NCBI GenBank assembly: GCA_030295235.1
Contig: AP026124.1
Coordinates: forward strand, 868,001-932,000
Direction of reading: 5' to 3'
Length of the DNA: 64,000 nt
Origin: Fistulifera solaris
Taxonomy: Eukaryota > Bacillariophyta > Bacillariophyceae > Naviculales > Stauroneidaceae
This document shows, one piece after another, positions 22,159-32,229 of this stretch (position 1 is its first letter; each line of letters starts with the position of its first letter). Under the pieces are notes generated by a model. The model was not told the DNA's origin and searched no databases. It saw only the letters and a program-made list of their open reading frames with translations. Made by a program: the position numbers and the translations under genes.

Positions 22159-23284
22159 ATGCATTCCACAAAGATATTGAGAGTCCGGAAGAATCCCTTG
22201 TCAACGACACCGCAGCTTCTTCTCCCTCCTCCCAACTTTTGGGAAAGTGCTGGTGCTGCTCTTCAAGGAGCATGGAGTCACATCGTAGACCAGTCGGCGC
22301 GTGATAAATACGAAGTTCTCGTGGAGAAAAACGTCATCAAGGACACTGTTTTGCAGAATGCCACCACGGGGGCAACGTTGACTTTTGCTTTGTTTCACAA
22401 TCTGCAGAATCCTTTATTTGAAAAATACAAATTTGATGCCGCTGAATTCATGCATGCAGTGGGTCCAGCTCTCGAGAACTTTCATGATACTTTGGGATGT
22501 TTGAAGAACGATCTTCCCGCAAATCTTGAACAAGACAAACTCAAGCTCGAAGAGTCCTTGAAAAAGTCCGACGAGGAACTGTTGGGAATGAAAGAAGATC
22601 TGACTACATCCTTATTGGGGGTGAATCGTTGGCAACAACAAGCCAAAGAAGACGAAAACAGCCCCGCTGGCATTCTTTCCAAGATGACAACAGAGATATG
22701 CCTGGATGCGTTTTATTATACCTGCAAATTGGATGTGTTAGGCCGTGACGCGCTGGAAAAATCAACCGACCTAGGCCATTCCAGCATCCCCAATCATTAT
22801 ATTCCCGGAAGCTGCCGAGTCAACGAAGTTGCCTTACTGAACGCTCGCGCTTCAGAAATAGGCGTTCCCGACGACAAAGAAATCGATGAGGAGTATCCTG
22901 AGTTCCGGGCATCGGAAGACCAATCCTTTCAAAAAAAATCTAGACGTTGCTGCTCAGTTAGATGTTCTCTACGAGGTTTCTCATACTTATCGACTCATCG
23001 CTGATCCGAAAGACGATTCTCAACAAATAGACGAGCCTAGCAAAGAAGACACAGCTTCGGGACACCGAGGAGGAAGCATTCATGAAAGCGTCAAGGATGG
23101 AGACGACAAGCAAACGGTAGAGACCATGGTATACACTAATTTAGCGGTAGCAGTGTTTGAGGGATGGCTTCATAGAACATCCGGCGGCAAGAACAGCTTA
23201 CGGTGGAAAATTGCATTGATTCGGGATGCCTACGAGTTTCCACACCATCAACCTACAGTTATTACAAATCCCCCTTCCTCTTAA
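22159..23284 (+). CDS. Unknown protein, possibly mitochondrial, one frameshift
   Basis: About 374 residues after dropping one A from the A8 run at 22931-22938. The beginning is short and basic with a Leu/Pro-rich stretch (T-P-Q-L-L-L-P-P-P-N-F). The centre is helical and charged (L-K-L-E-E-S-L-K-K-S-D-E-E-L). The end, E-T-M-V-Y-T-N-L-A-V-A-V-F-E-G-W and K-N-S-L-R-W-K-I-A-L-I-R-D, has the shape of the last strands of Tim44-like/mL45 domains (a beta strand followed by W-[KR]-[ILV]), so a mitochondrial ribosome or import role is one guess. I do not recognise the family. Both frames run smoothly into each other at the homopolymer, so the broken frame is probably artificial. Confidence 0.5.
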
Positions 23285-23348
23285 CTTCGTCTGTAAAATG
23301 TGTAGAATTGCTAAATGCATCCCCTAAAAATAACCTGAGCAAGTATAT

Positions 23349-23984
23349 CTAAAATTTAGGGACGCCATTGATTTGACGGATAAGATCCCTTACGAGGAGC
23401 CCTTCCATACGATGGCCATCGACATCTCCACACCAATCGCCGGTAGTCGCGGATAGAATGTATAGCAATTGTCCAGAAATTGGAGACTGCATCAAAATGA
23501 CTCTTTGCTCCAGATCAACTTGAATGTTGTATTGCCCTCGCACAGGACCCAAGTCCAGCAGTATGAAATCCCCGAAATCTTCTTCGTGTCCTCGCGTCAA
23601 AATGTAATCGTCATTCACCAACTTCAAAGGTTCTAATGCGTTGTATATTTTGTTCATGAGCTTTTCAGATTCTCTAGCAAATATTTCCGGATCTTTTACG
23701 GCAGGTTGACGAATTCCCATCGCGTCCGAATCTTGGGCGCGGTGCTCCGAGATATTCTCTTCCGCATTTCCTACAACGTGTCGTCTTCGTCGTACCGGGA
23801 AGCAGATTGAAGCAGAAGAATGGAATGAATATACCGCTGTCGAATCTATTCGACAAGGAGGCCACGGATTCCAGATTACTTTATATTGTGCGAATTTAGC
23901 CGAGGACGGGCGGCGTAAACAAAGAATGAGTCGAGCACTACTTTTCCGCGCCAAAGGAGCCAGCGATAGTCTACAGACAAACAT
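23349..23984 (-). CDS. Frataxin-like iron-sulfur cluster assembly protein
   Basis: 211 residues, one intact frame. Residues 1-85 are Arg/Ser-rich and lack acidic residues, as in a mitochondrial presequence (R-K-S-S-A-R-L-I-L-C-L-R-R-P). The rest follows the frataxin/CyaY fold: an N-terminal helix (F-A-R-E-S-E-K-L-M-N-K-I-Y-N-A-L), a strand D-F-G-D-F-I-L-L-D-L-G, then R-G-Q-Y-N-I-Q-V-D, and the core R-V-I-L-M-Q-S-P-I-S-G that matches the Q-I-W-L-S-S-P-x-S-G motif, closing with H-R-M-E-G-L-L-V-R-D-L-I. Frataxin modulates cysteine desulfurase and Fe-S assembly in mitochondria. The acidic ridge is weaker than in textbook frataxins, so a divergent paralogue cannot be excluded. Confidence 0.68.
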   Translation of the reverse strand: MFVCRLSLAPLARKSSARLILCLRRPSSAKFAQYKVIWNPWPPCRIDSTAVYSFHSSASICFPVRRRRHVVGNAEENISEHRAQDSDAMGIRQPAVKDPEIFARESEKLMNKIYNALEPLKLVNDDYILTRGHEEDFGDFILLDLGPVRGQYNIQVDLEQRVILMQSPISGQLLYILSATTGDWCGDVDGHRMEGLLVRDLIRQINGVPKF

Positions 23985-24605
23985 CGCTAATTGCCTCTTC
24001 TTTTCGTTCTATTAATCTAGGATACTTAATGAGCAACGCTTTTATGAAACAGTTCGCTGTTTGCGGGGTTTTCAATAGCTTTCGAAAGTAATCGAATGAT
24101 GTGTTGCGAGTTGTGAAGAGTTGTGATGCAACGAAAAGGTACCGGTACCGGTACCGGGTACCTGGTACGAACTGTCTCTGTGCGTGTGCATGCGGGTGAC
24201 AACTCATGATTGACGAATCACGACCATTAGAAAAGAGATCCCACACTTTGGACAATAGTGTATGAACCGTAACCTTATCCTCTTCCTTTATCTTGATCAT
24301 CACTTAATGAAATAGGGTACAGAAAAAGTGTTATCGATACCGCTACGAGCTTTTAGTAGATATTTATTTAAATAAATCGTATTTGACGGTTGCTGATGAT
24401 TTAATGGTAAAACCATGTTAGGTTGATTTTGAAATTATTTAGCGTAATTGCATGATTTGAATGTTGGCGTCAAAAAAACAACGGAAGACTTCTTTGTCCA
24501 TTATTTCGTACTTTCTATCCAAGGAGGTCGTCTCAAAACCATAAAAACAAAAAGAGTACTGCTTCATTATCTCAAAGATTAAAAAGAGAGATTTCTACGC
24601 GGCAA
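23985..24605. other. Divergent promoter region with GGTACC cluster
   Basis: 620 bp between the frataxin-like gene (minus) and the Ser/Pro-rich gene (plus). A GGTACC-rich cluster sits at 24138-24170, some 155 bp upstream of the frataxin start. A weak copy of the dispersed palindrome is at about 24204-24224. Confidence 0.4.
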
Positions 24606-26133
24606 ATGAGCTCCCAGGAGTGCGGATCGACCCCGACGAGAAGTTCGTCCTCCGGGTCGAACCGTTCGAATGAGGATCTCCTTGCAAGCAAAAAGAGTTT
24701 TCCAGCATTCGACGATGCAATTCGTACAGAGTTGACCATGAACGAAAGCAGCTTTGACGACAAGGAAACGGGAGATAACGATAGTTCCGTTTTCTCGGAT
24801 GCGTCAACAAACATGCTCAACCTCTCCATTGACGCTCGAGCAGCCCTCGACGAGCACTTGAGACACGTGGCCAAGTTCGGTATTGACGACTCTCACTATG
24901 AGAACGACAATAAACAAGATTTTTCCTTCGAGTCTTATCAGAAAGACCCTCGCGATGCGCTTTGGCAAAGACTGGTGGACCCAAATTATTCAAACAATAC
25001 AACAAAGGACGCGACGCACCTTCTATCACACGATTTGATGAGACTTATCAGTAAGGCTTCCTTCGCGCAGTCAGTAGTAGGCCATAGTCAGGATGTTGAA
25101 ACTGTGAATGATCAGAGCAGTGATTACTTCAACAGTAGCCGCGTGTATCTGCTGAAAACTCCGGAACGCAATCGGTCACAACGATCAAACGCTGTAACTT
25201 GTCGGAACGACGAAGACGTCGCGGACGAGTTTTTTATCACATCAGAGTCACCAGTTGAACGTTCCCGAGACTATGCCAACGATCAATGCCTTGATTCAGA
25301 GAATGCAAAGATAGATGCCTCTCCCAGCGTTGGTATGCCACGCAATGACCCCAGTTTTTTGTGTTCGGCAGTCGACTTTTCTCGGATCAGTGATGACGGT
25401 ATCGGCGACCCTGCTGAATGTACTAGTCCTGTCACGCCCTTCACTTCTCGTGTCCGGGAAGGCCAATTCAAATCTGAAAAAAGTGGAAGTCAACAAGCGA
25501 AGGAATGTCGTCAACCCAATCATACTGTTAGTTCTCCGTCGTGGCGGTCATCGAAACAGACCCCTTCTACATCGCAACGGAAAGGAATACCTGCTCTCGA
25601 TCCGACTAATCAATCATTTGGAGTGTTTAAAAGGCGGAGCCCACCAAGCACACCCCAGTTTCTTAGAAGTGAAGATGTGCCGGATTTTGCTGCGAATTTG
25701 ACGCTATCTCCTATTGGATCGCATAGTCGACAAAATACTCCTTCTTTCAAACTGCCGCATTCCCCTGCACAGCCACATCAAAATCATTCTCGATCTCCCA
25801 CTTCGCCGCATGATGACCATATCAGTTCTCTGGCTGCGTACTGTTCTGCATCAAAATGTGCTCCTAGCGATGACCATTCCACACCACACAATTCGCCGCC
25901 GTTGAAACAAAGAAATGGAAATGGTTTGTCGGAGTTAAACTATGGACAAGATAGTCCCGAAAGTGCGTCCTCTGATTTTTTTGCTACGAGATCGACGACG
26001 CTTCCGAACAGTCGTCCCAACTCGCGTATTTTTCACTGACGCGGACGATATACCGGAACACGAGGATAGCTTCACTATTCCACCCAAGGGCGACGCGCTG
26101 CGTTCCGACCCGAAAACAACGCAAAACGTGTAA
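24606..26133 (+). CDS. Ser/Pro-rich protein of unknown function
   Basis: An open frame of 477 codons ends at 26039. Removing one T from the T5 run at 26029-26033 would extend it in an acidic reading (R-I-F-T-D-A-D-D-I-P-E-H-E-D-S) to 508 residues ending at 26133. The sequence is low-complexity, rich in S, P, T, D and N, with many S-P and T-P pairs (R-R-S-P-P-S-T-P, L-P-H-S-P-A-Q-P, R-S-P-T-S-P), typical of a disordered protein regulated by proline-directed kinases. One helical patch (A-L-D-E-H-L-R-H-V-A-K-F) may be a short interaction motif. No domain is recognised; a cell-cycle or cytoskeletal adaptor is possible but unsupported. Confidence 0.55.
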
Positions 26134-26244
26134 TCAGAAGCTTAAAATGTTGTAAAAAATAATTATTATGAATCGAGTGGCTAAATATAATACTTCGTAC
26201 CTTCGAAGTCCCCTTTCTCCTTTCATCAATCTCACACCACTAGA

Positions 26245-27096
26245 TCATTTGTTCGAAAATGTTCCCCTTGAAGTCGACTTCACAAAATCCGTCGCCATTG
26301 TTTGGACCTGCATGAGACCATCCTTCAATTTATCCATCGCCCTAAGTTTGGTGCGATAATTGGGGTCCATTTGAATAATATCCTGATAATTGCGACCAGC
26401 ACTACATCCAGCATCAGTAGCTCTCAACAAAACCAACTCCTCCGTGGCTTGGTTTTTGCTATTCGCAATCCAACGTGTCGTGTCTGGATGTATAACGAAC
26501 GCATCTCCTGCTTGGACCTCTGGTGTGTGAGAAACCCCATATTGCGAGAAACACCCTGTCCCAGAGAGCACGTAGTAGAATTCGACACCAAAAGACCGTG
26601 TCGGAGGAATTTCACGTCCCGGATGTAATGTTATGACTGAAACATTCAGTGACGATGTTTGGGCGTTCTCTGGACTAAGAATAAGACGAATAGACCCGTT
26701 CTCGGTTTCCGTCAGGACCTGCCCCGAATTGCAGAGTTCAGCTCCTTCGTACCAGTTCGTTTCACGTTCCTCGTCTCTCCAGATAGAATACCAAGTGTAT
26801 CTTAGTCGTTCGTGGATTCGAAACTGCGTGACAGCTGTGTTGTACAAAAGAGATAATCCTATACCTAACACAGCCCCGGAAAGAAACACACGGTCTGCCC
26901 TATCCAGCATACCCGAACCGGTTTCGGAGAAACCACTATAGGAAGTTTTCTTTTTATCTTTGCTTGTCGCCGCAGAGAGGGCAATGGCTAACGCCGATAA
27001 CACAAGGCTCCACATTCTTATTTTTTCTTGGATGGTTGAGAGTGCCTGGTGTTGATCGTTGTTGCTTCTATTCGTAGAGCATTTGAAAATTGACAC
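26245..27096 (-). CDS. Signal-anchored cupin-domain protein
   Basis: Intact frame. The likely start is an internal ATG (27015) giving M-W-S-L-V-L-S-A-L-A-I-A-L-S-A-A-T, a signal peptide or anchor. A second hydrophobic stretch follows (F-L-S-G-A-V-L-G-I-G-L-S-L-L-Y), then a globular part from about residue 125. The cupin barrel shows in V-I-T-L-H-P-G-R-E-I-P-P-T and E-F-Y-Y-V-L-S-G-T-G (motif 1) and G-D-A-F-V-I-H-P-D-T-T-R-W-I-A-N (motif 2). The usual motif-2 His is replaced (R-W-I), so metal binding may be changed or absent. Cupins range from dioxygenases to sugar isomerases and binding proteins; no substrate is inferred. Confidence 0.72.
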   Translation of the reverse strand: MSIFKCSTNRSNNDQHQALSTIQEKIRMWSLVLSALAIALSAATSKDKKKTSYSGFSETGSGMLDRADRVFLSGAVLGIGLSLLYNTAVTQFRIHERLRYTWYSIWRDEERETNWYEGAELCNSGQVLTETENGSIRLILSPENAQTSSLNVSVITLHPGREIPPTRSFGVEFYYVLSGTGCFSQYGVSHTPEVQAGDAFVIHPDTTRWIANSKNQATEELVLLRATDAGCSAGRNYQDIIQMDPNYRTKLRAMDKLKDGLMQVQTMATDFVKSTSRGTFSNK

Positions 27097-27747
27097 AACG
27101 AAGGCACATCAACATGATGGTCGTGTGTGTCAACTGTGAATATCATCATGCGGACGATTTTTGAGTTCTCCAGAATTCCATTACTGGTACCTGGTAGCTC
27201 TTTAATAGCTTCCTTTCTACATCGTAGCGGCAATGGAGCATAACGCCGGTTCATGACTTAAATCCAGTCGTGAAGAAAGGTCGTCTTCACTTAGGTCAAT
27301 AGTAAAATTGACTATAGTTCCAAAGTGTATTCTGGTTTAGTCACGAAACGGATTTGGATGTGGAAACGATGGCGATAAAACAACGAGAATGTGCGACAAT
27401 GACAAAGCGGAGCAATAATTAGCATGAATTCTATACGACGTTGTATCTTCGACTCGTCAGGCTGTTGCAAGATTTGTAGCTCACTAAATGATGCACTGGG
27501 GTTACGACCCAAAACAGAGGTGCCCTTGCAGACGGTTCAGGATCTAGAGAGTTATACGCAAGTATCAACGGTTCAACAAGCTTTAGCTCTATAAAACCGA
27601 GTGGAATTCTGACTCGTAGTACGGGCACGTTCCACAACATAACTCAGTCCGTATATCAGTTAACGGTACATGAGCATGGAAGGACGACGAACGTAGATCT
27701 ACCACCTGATCGGCATCACAGCCCATGTAGATATTACCTGATTGAGG
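27097..27747. other. Intergenic with one dispersed palindrome
   Basis: 650 bp upstream of the cupin gene and downstream of the PPR-TrmB gene, both on the minus strand. It holds a palindrome copy at 27250-27275 and a short GGTACC-type motif (CTGGTACCTGGTAG) near 27183-27197. No gene is supported. Confidence 0.35.
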
Positions 27748-29973
27748 CTAACGGATTCTCCGAAGTACCAGCACAAACCGACTTTTTCGTTCCGCATGAC
27801 TACCGCCACCGCTGCGCCATAAGCGATCAAAGTAGCTGGCTCCTCCTTCGGATGTAGGATCATAGGGAATATGCCCTATTTGTTCATTCGGCTGACCTTC
27901 AAGAAGCTCTACCATCTCCGTCCCCGAACTGAAAGTTTCAACTTTGCGAAAACCACCTTTACTCAGTGCAATGCTAGATTCTGACTTGAGGCGCACGCCT
28001 TCCTTTCCTAGCACTAATAGTGCCCGTAGTGCTGTCATCGATAGCAACCGCGCGTACCAACGATTATCGGTAACGATAACAATTCTTCCATTGGTTTTTA
28101 GACATTTTGCCATCGATATCATGGTAGCGGAGTTCAACATGTGAGCTGGTTCAGATCCACCATCTACTATAGCACCAAGTTCGCTCTGGTTCTCACCAAA
28201 CGTTTGAGTCGGTGGTTCGGGATGATTGGCGAAAAATGTGGAGATTGATCTTTCTTGAGGAAGGCGAAAGGCTAGAAAACTTCCAGCATCTGATCCTACA
28301 ACGCAAAAGTCTCTTACTGGAAGACATATTCAAACCCAGCATCCCCTTCGCAAAAATTTGAGCAACACGATCAGCTCGCAATTCAACGGCAATATGATTC
28401 CGATCTTGACGCACGCTGGTTTGCCTTACAATCCAATCACCAAATCCAGCCCCTATCTCAACGTCGATCGGTAGATTCGGGTTGTCAAAGACTTGATTCA
28501 GAACCAACGTGCCTTGAGAACCGACAGCACTAGCCGTATTTTTGCCACTGCCAGAAACGATAGGCTTGGTGTCTGATGAAAGTCTATTCTGAGTAGTTGA
28601 TTGCATTACTTCCGCTAATCCAAAAGAATACCAGAGTGGAGACGAAAAGTCAGATGCAACACTTGCACTGGAAGCTTGGGAAGCTTTAAGCAAATCTGTC
28701 GTTCCTCCTCCACCAAAGTAAAACAATCTCTTCAAGAGTCCACAACGAACTTGCTCCAACAGATCACCCTTGTCTTTCTGTTTTCGAAGTCTAACCAACT
28801 CTTTGGCCTCGTTCTCCATCTCAGTAAGTCTATGATTGCGATACGTATTGTTGGACGATTTTCGTTGAGAAGCGCCTTCGTCCGATACCTTTTCCAAGCA
28901 CGCTTACCCCCGACAGCTTGCTGCTTCTTCAACTGTCGTTTGGAAACAGGAGATTCTAATTCAGTAACATTCATTTCTTCCTCGAGCAAGGAACGTGAAA
29001 GCTTACAAGCGCTAAATACCCGTTGACATGCGGTCCACATACTATCAAAGTCCCCGAGTAATGCATACGCTCTCGCCAGGGCGATATTTACGACAGCAAG
29101 ACTTTCCAACGATGCCTGATCTCCGCCACTAATGCAAGCTTTTCCTTTGATCACAATGTTATACGCACTTTGAAGCTGCTTCATGCGTTCCAGGGCATCT
29201 TCGGTCCGAAGAGCTTGACAAAGAATCACAGCAGAGTATTCATAAGAAGAAACATCAACATGCTCGGCACCGACATTCTTGGAAAAGAGTTCCCATGCTT
29301 CTTCACTCGAAACGACACCTCCACACAATTCGTCATTCTTTCCTGAAACAGAAACTGATACCGAAGCTGTCCACAAACATCCTCTTAATAATGTATTCAG
29401 CGTCCGAACGTTTGGTTTCTCCTTCGCCAACTTGATCATTTTCCTGAACAATTGCATTGCCTGTAGAATCCGACCTGAATGAGCGTATGCTTTCATCAGT
29501 GCGGTGTTTGTTTCCACGTTACAATCGTCCCCTAAAGCATCAATAACCTTTTCTGCTTCTTCTACATTACCGCATCGCGCACAGCAGTCTACGAGAATAC
29601 AAGCATGGTGCCCATCTCGAATGAAATCGTTCTTTTGACTCCGATACAAGTGTAAGGCTTCATCCAGTCGCTTGCGGCGTGAGCAATCCTGCAGCTGTTT
29701 AGTCAGCTCAATTGCTTCAGCGGAAAGAGGTTTCTTGCTGTGTGATCTTTGTCGCTTTGAATTCGAATGTTTCTTATCATGATTGCGGTCGTCCGAATTT
29801 CGCTTTCGAGACTCTGGTCGAGGTTGGCGTTCTTTGACGGAATTCTTCTCCGGTTTTTGCGCCTTTGCTCGGTCATCCCCCCTTTGAGATAGGAAGAGAG
29901 GATGATTTGGATTTCTTAGCCAAGGCTGATTCAAACAATTCACTAAACACCATTCTGCCTTATCTTGTAGCAT
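27748..29973 (-). CDS. PPR-TrmB fusion: pentatricopeptide repeats plus tRNA (guanine-N7) methyltransferase-like domain, two frame breaks
   Basis: 741 codons after joining three overlapping frames. Breaks: T4 at 28890-28893 (one base short; K-R-A-W-K then K-V-S-D-E) and near 28319 (one extra; N-M-S-S then V-R-D-F). Residues about 30-90 are a basic, low-complexity linker. About 95-340 carry PPR-type helical repeats, for example L-D-E-A-L-H-L-Y-R-S, V-E-E-A-E-K-V-I-D-A-L, and N-T-A-L-M-K-A-Y-A-H-S-G-R-I-L-Q-A. The end holds a TrmB-like SAM domain: D-V-E-I-G-A-G-F-G-D-W-I-V, H-I-A-V-E-L-R-A-D-R-V-A-Q-I, F-A-N-H-P-E-P-P (the N-F-P-D-P-W position) and G-R-I-V-I-V-T-D-N-R-W-Y-A. PPRs bind RNA by sequence, so the methyltransferase may be guided to organellar tRNA or another RNA. 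No clear presequence is seen, so targeting is uncertain. Confidence 0.85.
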
Positions 29974-30671
29974 GTTCCCTGGCAGAAATGGGAAATGGGC
30001 GCTCGGCCGGCGGCTGGCGTAGTGAAAACTGAAAAAGGGAAGTCAAGAGCGAAGCGACCGACGATCAGACGCCGTTCTGTTTTACTCGGAGTACGATTTT
30101 GTTACGATGGACTGAGAAGTATTAGTTCTCGAGACCACGACTGAACGTCAGTCATGAAGCAACATTCTCTTCCGATGACCCATAGACTCTACCTAACTTT
30201 CCTTCGCATTTGCACACATATAACTAAAGTTGCTTGTCAACACTATATTTACTTATTTCAATACATTTAAAAATATTTTGGCTCGCTGTATTGTTGATTT
30301 GCTAAAATTCCAATGTAAGCAGAATTGGCACGACTGCATTTTAGGCATGGGCATTGTTCGTCTGATTCAAACTGATGGGTCTAAGTAAGCATCGATCGTT
30401 CCGCAAGATAGGTAAGCTGATGCAGTCTTCTTCAAAAGCAATGAATTGAGATATGAAAAGTTTGATGTTGAATAACAATCTAGGTCAACTAGTACATGAA
30501 ATGATCTTTCTAAAAATAGCTGAGGTGCACCTTTACCCAAAAAGAGTAATTACTCATACAGACATTAAGACGAGTTGATTCATTCAGGAGTAAATCTACT
30601 TGGCGGGCATCATGCTAATAGTAATGCTGTTCAGGGTACCAACAAACAATACCAGGTAACCCCTGAAAGGG
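29974..30671. other. Intergenic with paired palindromes
   Basis: 700 bp between two minus-strand genes. Two copies of the dispersed palindrome at 30135-30160 and 30327-30351, 192 bp apart, with AT-rich sequence between them. A GGTA/TACC motif lies at 30636-30661. Confidence 0.4.
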
Positions 30672-31754
30672 TCATGCGTTTCTCTCCATTGATTCCGTAA
30701 AATCATCGAAAACCGACGATTGTCGATGGGAGATCTCTCTCGCTTCTGTGATGATTCTTTGGACGAGATCTTCCACCAGAGGAATATCGTGAATCATACC
30801 ATGCGATTGCCCAATAAACTGCACTCCTTCGTCTAACTTCCCGTCTACGGTTGCGGCCATGAGTGCTTCTGTAGCAGCTCCAAACTGCGCAACCATAAAC
30901 ATCTTGTCCCACTGAGCAATGAGACCAGGGAGAACTTTCCACAGCGGCAATTTCATCTTATCAGCAGCCTGGAATGCTCGATATATAGTTGTTCCTATGA
31001 ATGGTTTGGATTTCATAAGTTTTTCGGATCTTGGTGTTTTCAGAACGCGAGCTGGTATGCCGTCAAAATTGCTTCCATAAATTGTATTTGATTCGTTCGA
31101 TTTGACGATGGCTTCCTTGACCGCTTGCGCCAAAGGGCTCTCTTGTGTTGTTGCAAACCGCGACCCCATCGCTACCGCATCCGCCCCTAGCGCCAGCGCT
31201 CCGGCCAAACCTCTTCCATTCGCAAACCCCCCTGCCGCAACAATCGGTATCTCAGGAAAATGCTCTGCTATAGCGGTAATTAATACCAGCGAGGTCACGT
31301 CCCCTCCATGTGCCGCTGCTTCGTGTCCGGTCACCATGATAGCGTCAGCTCCTGCTTCAATAGCGGCTGCGGCATGTTTCTTGTTGGTGACTGTCGACAA
31401 TATCTTTCCTCCATAACTGTGTGCAGTGTCAGCTATCCAATCTGCTTTACCTAGACTGATATTGATGATGGGGACCTGCTCGTCGAGAGCAACTTGGGCA
31501 TTCTCCTTGGCTCCGGGCATGAGCAAAGTAGCACCGATTCCGAAGGGTTTATCTGTCGCTATTCGGATGCGTCGTATGGCTTCTCGTGTTTCGGATGCCG
31601 TCAGAGGTCCCGTCGCCAGAATTCCGACACCTCCCGCACTAGAAACAGCAGCCACCAGCTCCGGTGTCGATATCCAGCTCATGCCCGGTAAGACCAGAGG
31701 ATAGCGGCATCCAAACAGCTGGGTAATTCGTGTACGAACAGCGGGTTGTGACAT
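30672..31754 (-). CDS. Nitronate monooxygenase (2-nitropropane dioxygenase family)
   Basis: FMN enzyme that oxidises alkyl nitronates, detoxifying compounds such as propionate-3-nitronate. Intact frame; with the start at 31754 (M-S-Q-P-A-V-R-T-R) it has 360 residues, the family's usual length. TIM-barrel signatures: L-V-L-P-G-M-S-W-I-S-T-P-E-L-V-A-A-V, S-S-A-G-G-V-G-I-L-A, A-I-M-V-T-G-H-E-A-A-A-H-G-G (G-x-E-A-G-G-H-x-type FMN and substrate loop with catalytic His), I-P-I-V-A-A-G-G-F-A-N-G-R-G and A-V-A-M-G-S-R-F. An ATG five codons upstream (31769) is an alternative. No organelle signal is evident. Confidence 0.9.
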   Translation of the reverse strand: MSQPAVRTRITQLFGCRYPLVLPGMSWISTPELVAAVSSAGGVGILATGPLTASETREAIRRIRIATDKPFGIGATLLMPGAKENAQVALDEQVPIINISLGKADWIADTAHSYGGKILSTVTNKKHAAAAIEAGADAIMVTGHEAAAHGGDVTSLVLITAIAEHFPEIPIVAAGGFANGRGLAGALALGADAVAMGSRFATTQESPLAQAVKEAIVKSNESNTIYGSNFDGIPARVLKTPRSEKLMKSKPFIGTTIYRAFQAADKMKLPLWKVLPGLIAQWDKMFMVAQFGAATEALMAATVDGKLDEGVQFIGQSHGMIHDIPLVEDLVQRIITEAREISHRQSSVFDDFTESMERNA

Positions 31755-32229
31755 TCTGTGACTTAGCAACCTTTTCGGTTAGTGTATTTTGTGTTGAATT
31801 GTGATTTGCTAGTGGATGAGTCAATGAGATATCATTGAAATGAATGACATGTAGCTTGACATCGAAAAACGTGACGGCCAATTTTCGTTTTGTTCTTTGC
31901 GTTCTTCTCCTTCATTCGACAGCCAAAAGATACTATAGCATTCTGCAAACGGTAGGACATCTTCGTTGTACATGATCAATTATAGTATCCGACCTCCAAC
32001 CGTAACGTTCGCTTTCGCTTGGAGTGTGGCGCGACAACCACGAAAGGCGTCCGCCGATGGCTAAAATTATCGAAACAGCTGCACTTTTCGTTTCCTCGTC
32101 TTTCGTGCGGTAGCTTTCCTTCCCTCCAAAAACCTAAACGAAGGTGCTGACGTCGTAAAAGCCATCTGTTTCGCCTCTTCAGACCCACATTTTCTTAAAT
32201 CTCAACCGCTTTACAATTAAAATAGAATC
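31755..32229. other. Divergent promoter region
   Basis: About 475 bp between the nitronate monooxygenase (minus) and ATAD3-like (plus) starts. No ORF with recognisable features; probably a shared promoter. Confidence 0.3.
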
